DNA of 64,000 nt from Brasenia schreberi (Eukaryota > Streptophyta > Magnoliopsida > Nymphaeales > Cabombaceae), in contig JAYKKT010000088.1 in the NCBI GenBank assembly GCA_036023115.1, forward strand, positions 929,001 through 993,000, in the 5' to 3' direction. The notes beneath the pieces were generated by a model, which had not been told where the DNA came from, did not search any database, and saw nothing but the letters and a program-made list of their open reading frames with translations. Shown in pieces: positions 35,086 through 46,365 of this stretch. The translations under genes and the position numbers were made by a program. Numbering within the stretch: the first letter of the stretch is position 1; the number at the start of each line of letters is the position of its first letter.

Positions 35086-36104
35086 ACTTATTTTACTAAA
35101 AGCAATGAACATGTCAAAAATAGATGATGATCCTGTTTTTTATATTCAATATATATATTCAAAATGAGTCCGACCGAATTTTATTAGCTGCATGTTAAAT
35201 GTAAGTCGTTCTAAATTCGCATTTTCCTTGGATAAGAAGGGATATTGAAAAAGTTTTAGGTAAGTGTGCAGATCTACACTTTGGTAATTCTCTTGTCTAA
35301 CATGTTGCAATTGAATTTCCCAATTCCTTTGGAACATAACTATGGATCTGATTCAGGAGAGGACAATGCGATACTTGCAGTCGGACTAAAGTTTCATACT
35401 GGGGATAGCAATGGGGCAGGCCCAGCACAACCCAAACATTAATGGATGGGTGCGGGTTCTCCGGCATGTGTGCATATATAGGTTGGGTGCGGGTTGTACC
35501 TGATCGGGTCGTGTTGCAAGGGTCTGACTATTAAACTGGCCACCTTAGAGTGGGCCTCATAGAGCCATGCTGGTGAGTTAACAGTCTTGGTGCACACAAA
35601 CAACTGGAGATGCTATGTGGGTATCAAATGGTTTCCTAGAGCAAATTAACACGCTTCATTGTATTGCTAAATAGCACGATCATGAAACCCACAAACAGTG
35701 GGATAAGATGGAACTCGAAACAAACACACATTCGTGCGTGCATGGATTCACACACAATGGGACAAAGTAGGTTCCAGACCCAGAACCGGTGGTTTCAAAC
35801 TGCCGACCTATCAACTTCTTTTCCTTTTTCTAAACGGTTTGTAGGTGGAACTGAAACGGGCTCGGTCCCAGTTCGGTCCCGACTTGTGGTTCCAGGAGAA
35901 CTGGAACTGGAGATGTCTAATGAGGCATTAAGTGTTTTTTTAGTGAAAATTGACAAGCACATGATACTGCTGCATAGCACAACGATGAATAAAAAGAATC
36001 CATCTAAACAACCCTACATAGTGTGGGATAAAGCCGGCTCTACTCAGATCTTAAAATAGAAGCTAATTGTCAGATCCGATCTTTGAATCTCATGGCAGCC
36101 AACC
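35086..36104. other. Intergenic, repeat-derived
   Basis: GGTTCCAGACCCAGAACCGG near 35770 and GAACTGGAACTGGAGATGTC near 35900 are GAACCGG-family words. The open frame at 35.66-36.06 kb spans them and shows no protein family. Confidence 0.45.
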
Positions 36105-36434
36105 TAGACATGTCCAATTTGGGTTGGCCCAGAACCTGAAACAGTAACCGAATCAGCTTGTGTCCAGTTCCAGTTATGGTTCCGAAACCGTCGGTTCTAG
36201 AGCAGTTTTGATTTGAGTCTAAAACATCTCAGAGCCGACAATTTTATTAAAAATAAATAAATCATAGGAAATTATGAAAAACAAAACCAATGGTTTGGAA
36301 CCTGTTCCACTTCCGGTTTTATAAAAGGTGAAACAGGAACTGAATCAGGTGGTCCTAGTTCCTGGTTCAAACGGTTCTTGGCGTGGATCGGTTCTGGTTG
36401 GACCGCTGGGACTGTTAGGAACCGGCCATGTCTA
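36105..36434. mobile_element. Non-autonomous hAT-like element, TAGACATG termini
   Basis: It begins TAGACATGTCC and ends GGCCATGTCTA, giving inverted termini of about 11 bp. The flanks AGCCAACC (36097-36104) and AACCAACC (36435-36442) match in 7 of 8 bases, the duplication length of hAT elements. The inside is rich in GGTTC/GAACC words. Related termini or interiors lie at 11.8-12.6, 14.0-14.9, 33.4, 35.8, 37.5-38.2, 47.5-48.1 and 56.3-56.9 kb. Confidence 0.75.
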
Positions 36435-36504
36435 AACCAACCCCTTCACTTAAGATTTTACTGTCTGGCTGCAATTTCTCTTCTTAAAAATGTGTAGGCG
36501 GCAG

Positions 36505-36625
36505 ACCGACAGCATTAGCTCACCTGGCGGAGCTATCTAACTCCCACGACGCAGGTGGTGAGTTCAATCCGGGAAGGTTAGAGAAAGAGAGCTACCATGT
36601 TTGGTTGAGCTCAAGAATGAGACCC
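36505..36625 (+). repeat. SINE-like element
   Basis: CATTAGCTCACCTGGCGGAG is a good pol III A-box context, and GGTGGTGAGTTCAATCC a good B-box, 35-40 bp apart as in tRNA-derived SINEs. Confidence 0.65.
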
Positions 36626-38430
36626 TAATCAATTTTGTTGCTACATAAAATTTTAATGCCTTGTTGACATTAGCAAGCATAAACATTCTTGTAACGTTTT
36701 AAATTGGGCGCGACCGTTTGTTGTCAAGAAAAGATGTTGTTTGGGTAATTAGGTAGGGATATTCTTGTAACGTTTTAAACCAATCGAATGATCTAAATTG
36801 GTGATTTGTTTCGGTTCTCTAGCTTGTTGTTTGGTTTAGCTTGGAAAGGAAAATTTAAAAGTTTCGTATGGATTTGGTTAGCACGTAATTGTTAGGCCAT
36901 TGCACTGTATCAAGGTAGTGTCAAATATATATATATATATGTATGTATGTATATATATGTATGTATGAAGAGAGAGTGTGCTTTAAATCCATAATATCTT
37001 TGAGTGCATAATCTCGTATAAACATTTTCACTATTCGATCTTTGAGATTGATGATAGAGATTTTAATTTAAAGTAGTGTTGTACTTTTATATTTTGTATT
37101 ATATATAGAGAAGTTATTATCGCTTGCGTGCAAACTCTATTCAAACCAAATCTCAACCATTTGATTAAGGACAATCATGATTGAGATTGAAAAATAAAAA
37201 ATAAAAAGTCTATATGGAGATAATCAAGTAATCAACAAAAAGAATACATACATTTTCACTTTTTAATTTTCAATCTTAACTTCCTATGACCGTTGATCCA
37301 ATGGTTCAAAAATTGGTATGGGTGGTTTGTATAAAGTTTTGCTTTTTATGTAGGTATAAATTATAATGGTGCTTTATGTGTGAACAACTTATTCTATATT
37401 TTATCATGTTTGATTTTGTGTTAGATATAAGTGATGAACATGTAGAACAAGTCATGAACCATAATTTGAACTGAAACAAGATGAAACTCATGGTGTTGTT
37501 TGGTTTAGGTTTAGGTTTACGACTTATAATGGTTTCGGTACGCTCCTGACTCTAAGAACCAAATTATATTGGTTGAACTCGAGGTTGAGTATAAACTAAA
37601 TAAGTTTAGAGTCGGGTGCAAACCGACACGAGCATTGTCATACCTAGTTGCAAGATCGGGTTGAACAAAAATTGGTTGTGACAGGAAAACCAAAGTGAAC
37701 CAATTGAGTTTTTGGTTCAGTTTGGGTTTACAATATTTCGGTTTGGTCCAGTTCTACATTCTGAGCAAGTTTGGTTAATTCAATTTATTTTATTTTTGAA
37801 ATCTCAAAATAAGAGAATTATTGCATCCCGAGCATAAATGAACTGACTGAATTATTGAAATAGATGAACCTAAACATCACACCAGTAATATGACCTACTG
37901 AAAAATTACACTATCACATGGACTTTAAATGTAACACAATAACTCTAAAATGGATCCTAACACAATTTGGATTCAAATCTAAATCCAATACTTGGTCTAC
38001 TACTCAAATAATTAAACCGATCGAAATGAGATCCAAACAACTCTAAACCAAATCAAATCATATTTGAATATGATTCCTAGAAATCTGAATCCACACACCA
38101 AATATCTTTAGTGAACCAAACTTGTATTTTTGGGTTTTCACTATCCCCACAATGTGGTTCGGTTCTGGTCCTTGAATTCTCTCTTAATTCGTATTAATTT
38201 TGGTTCGGTTGAGTTAGTGAACCAAACTGACTCGGTACAAAATCAATGGCTGAAATGCTCTGAAAGTATGCTATTGTACAACTTCGTTGCACAGAAAAGG
38301 GCTCCTATTTAGAACTGGTGCCATATATTTGTGTTCCGGAGTCTTGATAGACGTAACGATGGACGGTGTAAGCCTCATGATATCATGTTTCTCCCGTCTA
38401 GACGCCAACGTCGATCTTAAAACCAGAAAA
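36626..38430. other. Intergenic with AT tracts and GAACC-type traces
   Basis: (TA)n/(GTAT)n lies at 36927-36966. GGTTTGG/GGTTCGG words at 37500-37760 and 38150-38230 suggest further diverged members of the 36.1 kb family. No exon recognised. Confidence 0.45.
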
Positions 38431-38560
38431 GTACCCGTTTGAAATCCACACCCCGGAGAACCTACCGGCGTCTTTGCGAATCTGACATCCCGTCTCTCTC
38501 TCTCTCTCTCGTCGTATCGACCGGCGGTTTTACAGACTCGGTGAGTTTCTGCGTGAGTGT
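38431..38560 (+). other. Possible 5' UTR with CT tract
   Basis: A (CT)n tract at about 38490-38510 in a GC-richer stretch is followed by ACTCG|GTGAGTTT, a good donor. This resembles a plant leader exon, but no downstream coding exon could be linked to it. Confidence 0.25.
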
Positions 38561-40251
38561 GTGTTTTGTGTTTTATCGGGTTGTGGCGTTAATTTGTTTG
38601 TTTTTGTTTCCAAAGCATAATCTCGAGCGGAAAATCGGACCTACAATCTGCGGGGGTTTCCATCTACTTTAGAAATTTCGCCTTCTTGTGTTCTTTCTTT
38701 CCTGATAATGATGCCTCAGATGGTATGGGTTTGCCTGAATGCCTATTTTAGGACATTTGAGAGCACAGAACCCCTTACTATACGGTTAAAACCTTGAAAA
38801 GCGGCATGCAGTGTGCTTGTTAATAATTAGAGCATCGAATAAATGATTGAGGAACCGGACTTGGACCCTCACCATGCATGCATTCCTTAGATAATTCATA
38901 ATGCTTTGTTGGGGATGGTGAATTTATTTCTTCAAGATTCGTTTTTCTATTTTACTGTTTGAGTTTTGTTACTGAAATCGTGAGTTTTAGGCAGTTAGTG
39001 GGTAGCTAGCAAGCATCAATTGGGATGACTGCTTGTGTGCATGATTTGTGAAGTGCTCTGTCACTGCCAACATGGTTTAGTATTCTTCTACAAACATCCC
39101 GAGATACAGTTCTACTTTCGCGCGCGAGTGTGTGATGGATATTTCCCAAGGTCAGGCCCCTTTGACGAGCATATCTCGTGATGTTTTCTCTTGAAGCTGA
39201 ACCTTGAACTTACAAGTGAACTTGCCATATCTTGTTAGAACATATCCTTTACGTTAAAGTCACTTGATGAAAAACTCGACCCTTCACCGAACTTCAGCAC
39301 GATATGAAAAATTGGGTTTTCCCTTTTATGAAGTGTACTTATAGTTGATGTAAATTATCTAATAGAAAAGAATACATGTACAATTTGCTCCAAGTGCATC
39401 TAGAAATCCAGAAAATAGAAGAAGAAAATATGGTGGTCTTTCAGTGGAAATCCAAAAGAAAACTTTGCAGGCCATCTTATTCTTTCGAAAAATTATATGA
39501 ACGGCCTCACCTGAATTTCACCCTGCTGTACTTCACCCAATGCCAGAAAAATTTCCAGGTCTGCGACTGTAGCTTTTAAGGAATCCCACTCTAAAGGGTT
39601 AGGAACTTCTTGTTGGACATATATACAAGTGTATGCCTGCTTTTGGGTCTGTTCCGGTGTACACATGCTCCACCTCAATATTGCCCAGCCACAGAGTCAT
39701 GAGCTTACTGAAAAAGTTTATTTGTCTTCATAGAAAGAACAATTGTTATTTCCATTGTGAAAAATACTTTACATGTATGAACTGCTTGAAAGCTGACTTG
39801 CAGCTTCATAAACAAAGTCTTAAGCGTGGATTCTTGGATATCTGTCATTGGCTTTCATGTTACTTGGATACATTGATCTGGGTTTAGTTGTAATATTTCT
39901 TTCTTTCCGTACTCTTTAACCTTTCCTCAGCTATGGATAAATTACGAGAAATTTTATTTGTTATGCTGGCTTGATAGCATAGAATTTCTGGTGCTTATGC
40001 AAACAGGTGAAGCGGTTTTCCCAATTAAAGTGTAACAATTATCAAATTTTAATGTTAGCAAACCGTGGACCTTTCTTAGTGAAGGTGTTTCTGCTTGTTG
40101 TTCTTGGTAGCATTTGTCTTTTTTGGTACTATAGTACTTATAGTGTGTGCGTGCTTTTGTCTTTTTCTAGGAAATGCTCAAGCTTGTGGAAGATAGAGAA
40201 GTTGATGTCTTTTCTTCATAATGAGAAACAATTGAAATTGGTAATACATTC
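38561..40251. other. No confirmed gene; one exon-like segment
   Basis: On the minus strand about 39590-39510 is open, encodes DSLKATVADLEIFLALGEV and ends CAG|GTGAGG, a good donor. It is not recognised and was not joined to other exons with certainty. Confidence 0.3.
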
Positions 40252-40836
40252 CTATGTCACACAGGTGCGGGTGCGGGTGCGGGTGCGGGTGCGGGTGCTG
40301 GTGCGAGTGCGGGATACGGCAAATTTCAAAAAATTTGGGTGCGGTGACACGACTAAGGTATATAATATTATATATTCAACTAATTCAAGCTAAAAGCCTA
40401 GAACAAGTGAGACATCAATTAACATAAGTATATGACGACAATAATAAGTACACAACTTTATATTAAAGCAAAACAAGTAAAGAACTACTAATTTCATCAT
40501 AATACACAAATCAATCAAAAGAAAATCATGATTTGCATATCAACAATATTATCATTTATCAACTCTGAATAATATTAATGTTTGATAAACAAAATGAACA
40601 TGTACCTGATAAATTATAGGTCTTCACTATCAACAATATTATCAACTGAATGGACTATTGGATCACTGAGTTCTATATTAAGAGTATGCAAATCTTGGTT
40701 GTTATCTAAGTGATATTCCTCCGAATTTGCATCCCAATATTTTGATGCTCCTTCACTGCAATATGTTCAAATAAATAAGAAGAAAAGATCAAATATAATC
40801 ATCATGATTAATAGAAAAAAAAATAATTTTGAAAGA

Positions 40837-42257
40837 TTAGTAATTTTTAGCATTAGATCGTGAAACCAATCTCAGATTTGAGTGGACATAAACCAAGTCT
40901 TCAACACGACTACTTGATAGATTGTTCCTTTTGATATTGTGAATTTGAGAATATGTACTCCAATTTCTTTCACAACAAGAAGTAGCAGGTTGAGATAATA
41001 ATTTTGATGCAAGCTTTTGAAGAAGAGGCATCTCAAATCCATAACATGCCCAGCAAACTAGTGGATCTTGATAATCCCTTGCTTCCAGTGCTTCTAGTGA
41101 ATAAAGTCTGAAACAAGGAAACTTTCCATATTCAGAATTTACTTGTCTAAGTTGGTATGAGTCATGATAAATCCTTCCCAAACACATTTGCCTATTTGCT
41201 ATTTCAGGATCTTGATTAGGAGGACAACGCCCAATGATCTCATGCAACCATTTCTTCCCATAATATCTTGGATTTAAAGAATGTGCTAAACAATGCAAGG
41301 GAGTGTTTTGTCCAATCTTGAAACTAATATAGAATGAATATGATCATAAAATGATGACTTCTCATGAAGTTCTTTTCCCTCGTGCTTCAAAATTATTGAC
41401 TCAACTTTTTCAATCATGGTATCCCACATTTCATAAACTTTATGAAGCATTTGTTCATCTTTATCAACTTCTCTCAACATCTCCCATATAGGCTCTCTGA
41501 ATTCAAGAAAATATGGTACCTTGTCCCACCATAAATCATTAAGAATAATAGTCTTCACTGCGTGGGCCCTTGTTTGATCTTCAACCTTGTTACCACGGTA
41601 TGCATCCCAGCTTGGATCAGTAACTATATGAACCAATGATGTCTTTATTGTGTTAATCCTTTTACCATCACAATCAAAGAAGCAAAACGTGTTTCTGCAA
41701 CCTTCAACAACTTTAAGTGAGAATGTCTATTGAATATCGCTGAAATTAAATGGTGATTCATTACAAAATTCCTTATCTTCATACAATCTGCTGCCATATC
41801 TTAAATCCATGAACACAATTCATATGCATGAAGATTATCTTTATCTTCTAATGGCTTACATATATGAGAAAGAGCCAAATTTAAACTGTGAGCTACACAA
41901 GGTATCCAAAAAAATGTGTGGATAATCATATTCCAAACTTAACCCTGCACTTTTGCAATTTGCTGCATTAGCAGTGATTATTTGTACAACATTATCTGGT
42001 CCAACACTCTTAATAACTTCTACAAATAAATCTTTGAAGTATCTTGCAGTTTTAATTTCTCCAGATGCATCAACCGACTTCAAAAATATTGGCCCACTAA
42101 TTGAATAAGCAATGAAATTAATGAGTGGACGCCTTTGAATATCACTCCATCCATAAGAAATAATAGAAACACCATTAGTTTCCCATAAAAAATAGGCAAA
42201 CCTATTTTTCAGAAACACATTTTGCTTCTTTGATTGTGATGGTAAAAGGATTAACAC
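40837..42257 (-). pseudogene. hAT transposase, DUF659 to dimerization region, broken
   Basis: The order on the minus strand is as follows. A DUF659-like segment (42257-41856) has YGWSDIQRRPLINFIAYSIS, GPIFLKSVDASGEIK and VQIITANAANCKSAG. A middle segment (41636-41286) begins at TDPSWDAYRGNK. The C-terminal dimerization region (41298-40837) has SQPATSCCERNWSTYSQIHN, then KRNNLSSSRVEDLVYVHSNL. Frames shift near 41860-41640 and near 41290. The N-terminal BED zinc finger is absent because the copy starts at the palindrome junction. It belongs to the plant hAT group with DUF659 plus Dimer_Tnp_hAT. Confidence 0.88.
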
Positions 42258-42270
42258 AATAAAGACATCA

Positions 42271-43064
42271 TTGGTTCAGATGGTTACTGATCCAAGATGG
42301 GATGCATACCGTGGTAACAAGGTTGAAGATCAAACAAGGGCCCACGCAGTGAAGACTATTATTCTTAATGATTTATGGTGGGATAAGGTATCATATTTTC
42401 TTGAATTCACAGAGCCTATGTGGGAGATGTTGAGAGAAGTTGATAAAGATGAACAAATGCTTCATAAAGTTTATGAAATGTGGAATACCATGATTAAAAA
42501 AGTTGAGTCAATAATTTTGAAGTATGAGGGAAAAGAACTTCATGAGACATGATCATTTTATGATCATATTCATTCTATATTAGTTTCAAGATGGGACAAA
42601 ACATTCCCTTGTATTGTTTAGCACATTCTTTAAATCCAAGATATTATGAGAATAAATGGTTGCATGAGATCATTGGGCGTTGTCCTCCTAATCAAGATCC
42701 TAAAATAGCAAAGAATAGGCAAATGTGTTTGGGAAGGATTTATCGTGACTCATACCTATTTAGGAAAGTAAATTCTGAATATGAAAAGTTTTCTTGTTTC
42801 AGACTTTATTCACTAGAAGCACTGAAAGCAAGGGATTATCAAGATCCACTAGATTGCTGGGCATGTTATGGATTTGAGATGCCTCTTCTTCAAAAGCTTG
42901 CATCAAAATTATTATCTCAACCAGCTACTTCTTGTTGTGAAAGAAATTGGAGTACATATTCTCAAATTCACAATATCAAAAGGAACAATCTATCAAGTAG
43001 TCGTGTTGAAGACTTGGTTTATGTCCACTCAAATTTGAGATTGGTTTCAAGATCTAATGCTTAA
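42271..43064 (+). pseudogene. hAT transposase C-terminal half, broken
   Basis: This is the right-arm copy. It begins in the middle domain (TDPRWDAYRGNKVEDQTRAH), hits a stop near 42552 where the left copy stays open, then continues from about 42591 in a shifted frame (YCLAHSLNPRYYENKWLHEI) to the same dimerization motif (SQPATSCCERNWSTYSQIHN). Identity to the left-arm copy is high, with scattered substitutions, so the inverted duplication is old enough to have diverged but still easily aligned. Confidence 0.88.
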
Positions 43065-43630
43065 AATTACTAATCTTTCAAAATTGTTTTCTTTTCTATT
43101 AATCATGATGATTATATTTGATATTTTCTTCTTATTTATTTGAACATATTGCAGTGAAGGAGCATCAAAATATTGGGATGCAAATCCGGAGGAATATCAC
43201 TTAGATGACAACCAAGATTTGCATACTCTTAATATGGAACTCAGTGATCCAATAGTCCATTCAGTTGATAATATTGTTGATAGTGAAGATTTATAATTTA
43301 TAAGGTACATGTTCATTTCATTTATCAAACATTAATATTGTTCATAGTTGATAAATGATAATATTGTTGATATGTAAATCCTGATTTTCTTTTGATTGAT
43401 TTGTGTATTATGATGAAATTAGTAGTTCTTTACTTGTTTTGCTTTAATATAAAGTTGTGTACTTATTGTTGTCGTCATATACTTATGTTAATTGATGTCT
43501 CACTTGTTCTAGGCTTCTAGCTTGAATTAGTTGAATATATAATATTATATACCTTAGCCGTATCGCCACACCCAATTTTTTTGAAATTTGCCGTATCCCG
43601 CACCCGCACCCTTGTGACATAGTGCAACAC

Positions 43631-43951
43631 CTTGTAGACAGCATTCATTACAATGGGAACTCCATTGCAGCATCGTGTTATGGCTTCTGAAGCCACCTTT
43701 TGCTTAAAATTGCTCTGAGGGATGAGACGTACAAGTACCTTGAAAGTCACTTAATGTTTATTGTGGAAGCTATGGAGAACATGTTGATAAATAATTCGTA
43801 TGCTGTAAATACAAGTATCCCCAACTTACACCTATAAGAACTGGAGAAAGGTTGTGCAATACAGAATGTGGTTTACACCATCTGCTAGGTCCACAATCTT
43901 CTTCAGGAAACGGCATGAATTTGTGAATGCGGCTATCAGAGAGCAAAATCT
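43631..43951 (-). CDS. Two candidate exons of an unrecognised gene
   Basis: On the minus strand, exon B (43951-43830) follows TTCTGTGCAG and reads RIHKFMPFPEEDCGPSRW, then CKPHSVLHNLSPVLIG, ending at GGT|GTAAGT. Exon A (43738-43631) follows TTTCAAG and reads VLVRLIPQSNFKQKVASEAI, then TRCCNGVPIVMNAVYK, ending at AAG|GTGTTG. The 91-bp intron is short and GT-AG, and the phase is kept. I do not recognise the protein. The hAT palindrome begins 8 bp past the donor of exon A, so any further exon on the other side would be split from it by 3.4 kb. It may be a real gene, a pseudogene or chance. Confidence 0.3.
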
Positions 43952-44079
43952 CTGCACAGAAATTTTTTACGGGGACATGTTTTATTGCAAGGGAGAAATC
44001 ATTTATTGGCCACTGGTACTTCTGCTTTTCAAGTACAGTCAATCATTGCCAAGGCTGTGGAAGCATTTCTGATAATAAA

Positions 44080-45570
44080 ATAATGTGAGCCTGCGAGGTA
44101 CTTCTATAATTTTTCTATTTGTTTATGGCAACCCTTTAACCAAAATGTGCTCTTGTTAGCGTGGATTGGTTTACATTTCTTTAGTTCTTTGCTTGCATTC
44201 ACTTTTTCTGGTGACACAGAGGTGAAACTGGTATACTTTAGGCCTTTCATTATGAAAATGTGGCCATAAGTTGCTTGAAACCCTTGCTTTGGATCTAGAA
44301 AGTTGAAAACCTGCTCAACTTTAATTCGTTAGTTCCTATTGTATCATTCAAGATTTTGCCATTGTGATCAGTGATCGGTTTGGCAATATGCCCATGCCTA
44401 TGATTAAACTTATCACGTAGTATTGATGTAATAGTTGACTGGTGCTTGTCTCTCTTCATTTTCTATCTAATTCCTGTGAGTTTTCCCATGGACAATAGAT
44501 GAATGCTTTTTTACAGATTCAAAACAACTGACTTAAAAGCATTGCAAAATTGTGCTGTTAACTGTTTTAAATATTGAGACAGACTTAGCTGCGGTGCGTG
44601 CATTGTGGGCCTCATGTCTATCCACCACAGCATTTCTTGATACATGCACAAGACTGCCATGATGGGAGTTCTGGTACTGCCGATGCACACATCAGGGCTT
44701 CATATAAATCAGATACTTAATTTCCTTTTCTGCAGGTTTAGAAGACAATTTTATGACCCCCTTAGTTCACAACACTAAAGAACTTTCCAATAGATCAATT
44801 GAGCGGATGGAGAATGTTTTTTTCACCCCAATGCTCCTCGAAATAAATAGTCATGCATAAATATATGCATGCTTGTATATGTAGTTAAGCTTTTTCCATA
44901 TAAATTGTGGTGATTATCATGTTCAAGAGAAGAAATTCCAAGCGAATAACATGGAACAAGCTCTTGAGCTGATTTACTATTTTGGATATGTATCTTCTTG
45001 GAGGTATTTTTTAGTGCTTGAAACTCAAATGTCCAGCCATATAGAAAGATCTCATCTTGTATAAAATATGAAAAAGCGAAGATTATTGAAACATATCCTA
45101 TGTTTGCTTGAAATTCAAGGTTTATGAGACATTCCATAACTCATTTGCTGTTGAAAGAAAGAACCTTCAGTCAGATCTCGGTGTCTAGATCTTCTGAAAA
45201 TAGTCCTCTAAACATGAGAAAGTATCTGTCCAACACAAACATCAAGCATGATGAACCTATCCTAACTCCGTTTTGACATCTTGTTTATCTAGTTGCTATT
45301 GAAAATATAAATTGGATGAACAAAGAATCGGAGTCAAGCTAATACCCAATTAAGCATTATCTGTGACTTGGCTGCAATTCGTACGGGCATGCTCAATGGA
45401 TTCTCCACCTTCTGTTGAACCATCATATAAACTGGACCGCTCCAAATGATCAAAAGGTGACACTTTTATCCTTCTCAATCTCTTACCTCTCTGTGTTTAT
45501 TTAGCCAACCAGCTTGTGTAATAGCAGCTGCATATATGCATACTATATGATATAGCATCATCATCAAACA
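44080..45570. other. Intergenic, no gene recognised
   Basis: No recognisable exon. A 104-codon open frame on the minus strand (44823-45137) has no family features. Confidence 0.45.
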
Positions 45571-45574
45571 ACAA

Positions 45575-45745
45575 GCAAGAAAAGCCTTTTCCCATATTAG
45601 ATGGGGTTGGGTACATAGAGTTTGATCATGTGTTAGGCTATCAGTTAAATCAACATTATATCATTTTATTGTTTTCTTTTAAAGTGTTTTTTTCTTTCTC
45701 TTTTAACATTTTCACCGATTAGTTTTTTCATACTATCTTACCAGA
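45575..45745 (-). mobile_element. RTE-like LINE 3' fragment, copy G, decayed
   Basis: The plus strand shows AAAAGCCTTTTCCCATATTA, GATGGGGTTGGGTACATAGA, CATTTTATTGTTTTCTTTTA and TCACCGATTAGTTTTTTCAT, the family 3' end in reverse with many changes. Confidence 0.75.
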
Positions 45746-45805
45746 GCTTCTTCCTTTAATATTATGTGATTATAGCATAATAATGTTCTAAATTTTCATT
45801 CTCAG

Positions 45806-45938
45806 GGATCATGTGGAACTGCACCCGGCTCTCATTGAAAAGAAAATTCTGACATTTGTTCGGGCCGGTTGGACCTGCCATGTCTCAAAAGGTGTTTGTG
45901 AAGCGTGCCTACCGACCGGTTCTTTGTGCAATGAGGAG
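45806..45938 (+). other. Exon-like open segment, unrecognised
   Basis: Bounded by ATTCTCAG and GAG|GTAACT, it is open in one frame and reads DHVELHPALIEKKILTFVRA, then GWTCHVSKGVCEACLPTGSL and CNEE. The Cys-rich end and clean splice signals suggest a coding exon, but no partner exon or family could be named. Confidence 0.3.
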
Positions 45939-46294
45939 GTAACTTCCATCCTATCTGCAAACATCCATTAAACTGGACTCTTGATCTCGACATACTAGCT
46001 TTAGGGATATTTGCTGGTCAAGTCGGTGCACGGGAATTGATTGGGAAGCCATGTTGATGCTAGACTAATCGCAACGTTTGATATCAGACTTTTTTTTGCT
46101 CACGCAGGTTGAGAGACAGGGCGTCCGTGCTGAGACTTGAAAGTGTAATCTTTCACAATACCTAAGAAACGATGCGTCTAAGACCCCTGACTGGAAAATG
46201 ATTGTAGGATGAGATGACCTTGCTATTGGATGTCAAATATTGAGGTGTTCCTACCGAATTTTGCTTAGCATTCATAGAAATGGAAGTCTACCTA

Positions 46295-46365
46295 GTTCCA
46301 TCTCTCTCTCTCTTACACACACACAGACACACAGACACACACACAAGCACGCACGCACACATACA
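46295..46365. repeat. (CT)n/(CA)n microsatellite
   Basis: TCTCTCTCTC grades into ACACACACAGACACACAG and CACGCACGCACACA repeats. Confidence 0.9.

Larger units (their letters stand above)
40252..43622. mobile_element. Palindromic hAT transposon locus (inverted double copy)
   Basis: Two hAT copies lie as an inverted repeat. The left arm (40262-41697, transposase on minus) and the right arm (42210-43612, transposase on plus) match over about 1.4 kb with scattered differences. A 512-bp unique spacer (41698-42209) separates them. Both outer ends show CTATGTCAC, then a GGTGCG repeat (about six units on the left, two on the right), GATACGGC, and ACCTTAG-type sequence further in. Both are therefore the 3' end of the same element, and both 5' halves are missing. 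No matching 8-bp target-site duplication was found around the whole. Products are broken in both arms. Confidence 0.85.

Noticed and set aside
36505..36625. True tRNA gene
   Set aside because: The head has A- and B-box motifs, but a full cloverleaf with acceptor stem and anticodon could not be drawn, and the body continues like a SINE.
40252..43622. Whole palindrome as one intact, mobile hAT element
   Set aside because: Both ends are the same 3' terminus, both transposase copies are broken, the N-terminal domain is missing, and no 8-bp flank duplication was found.
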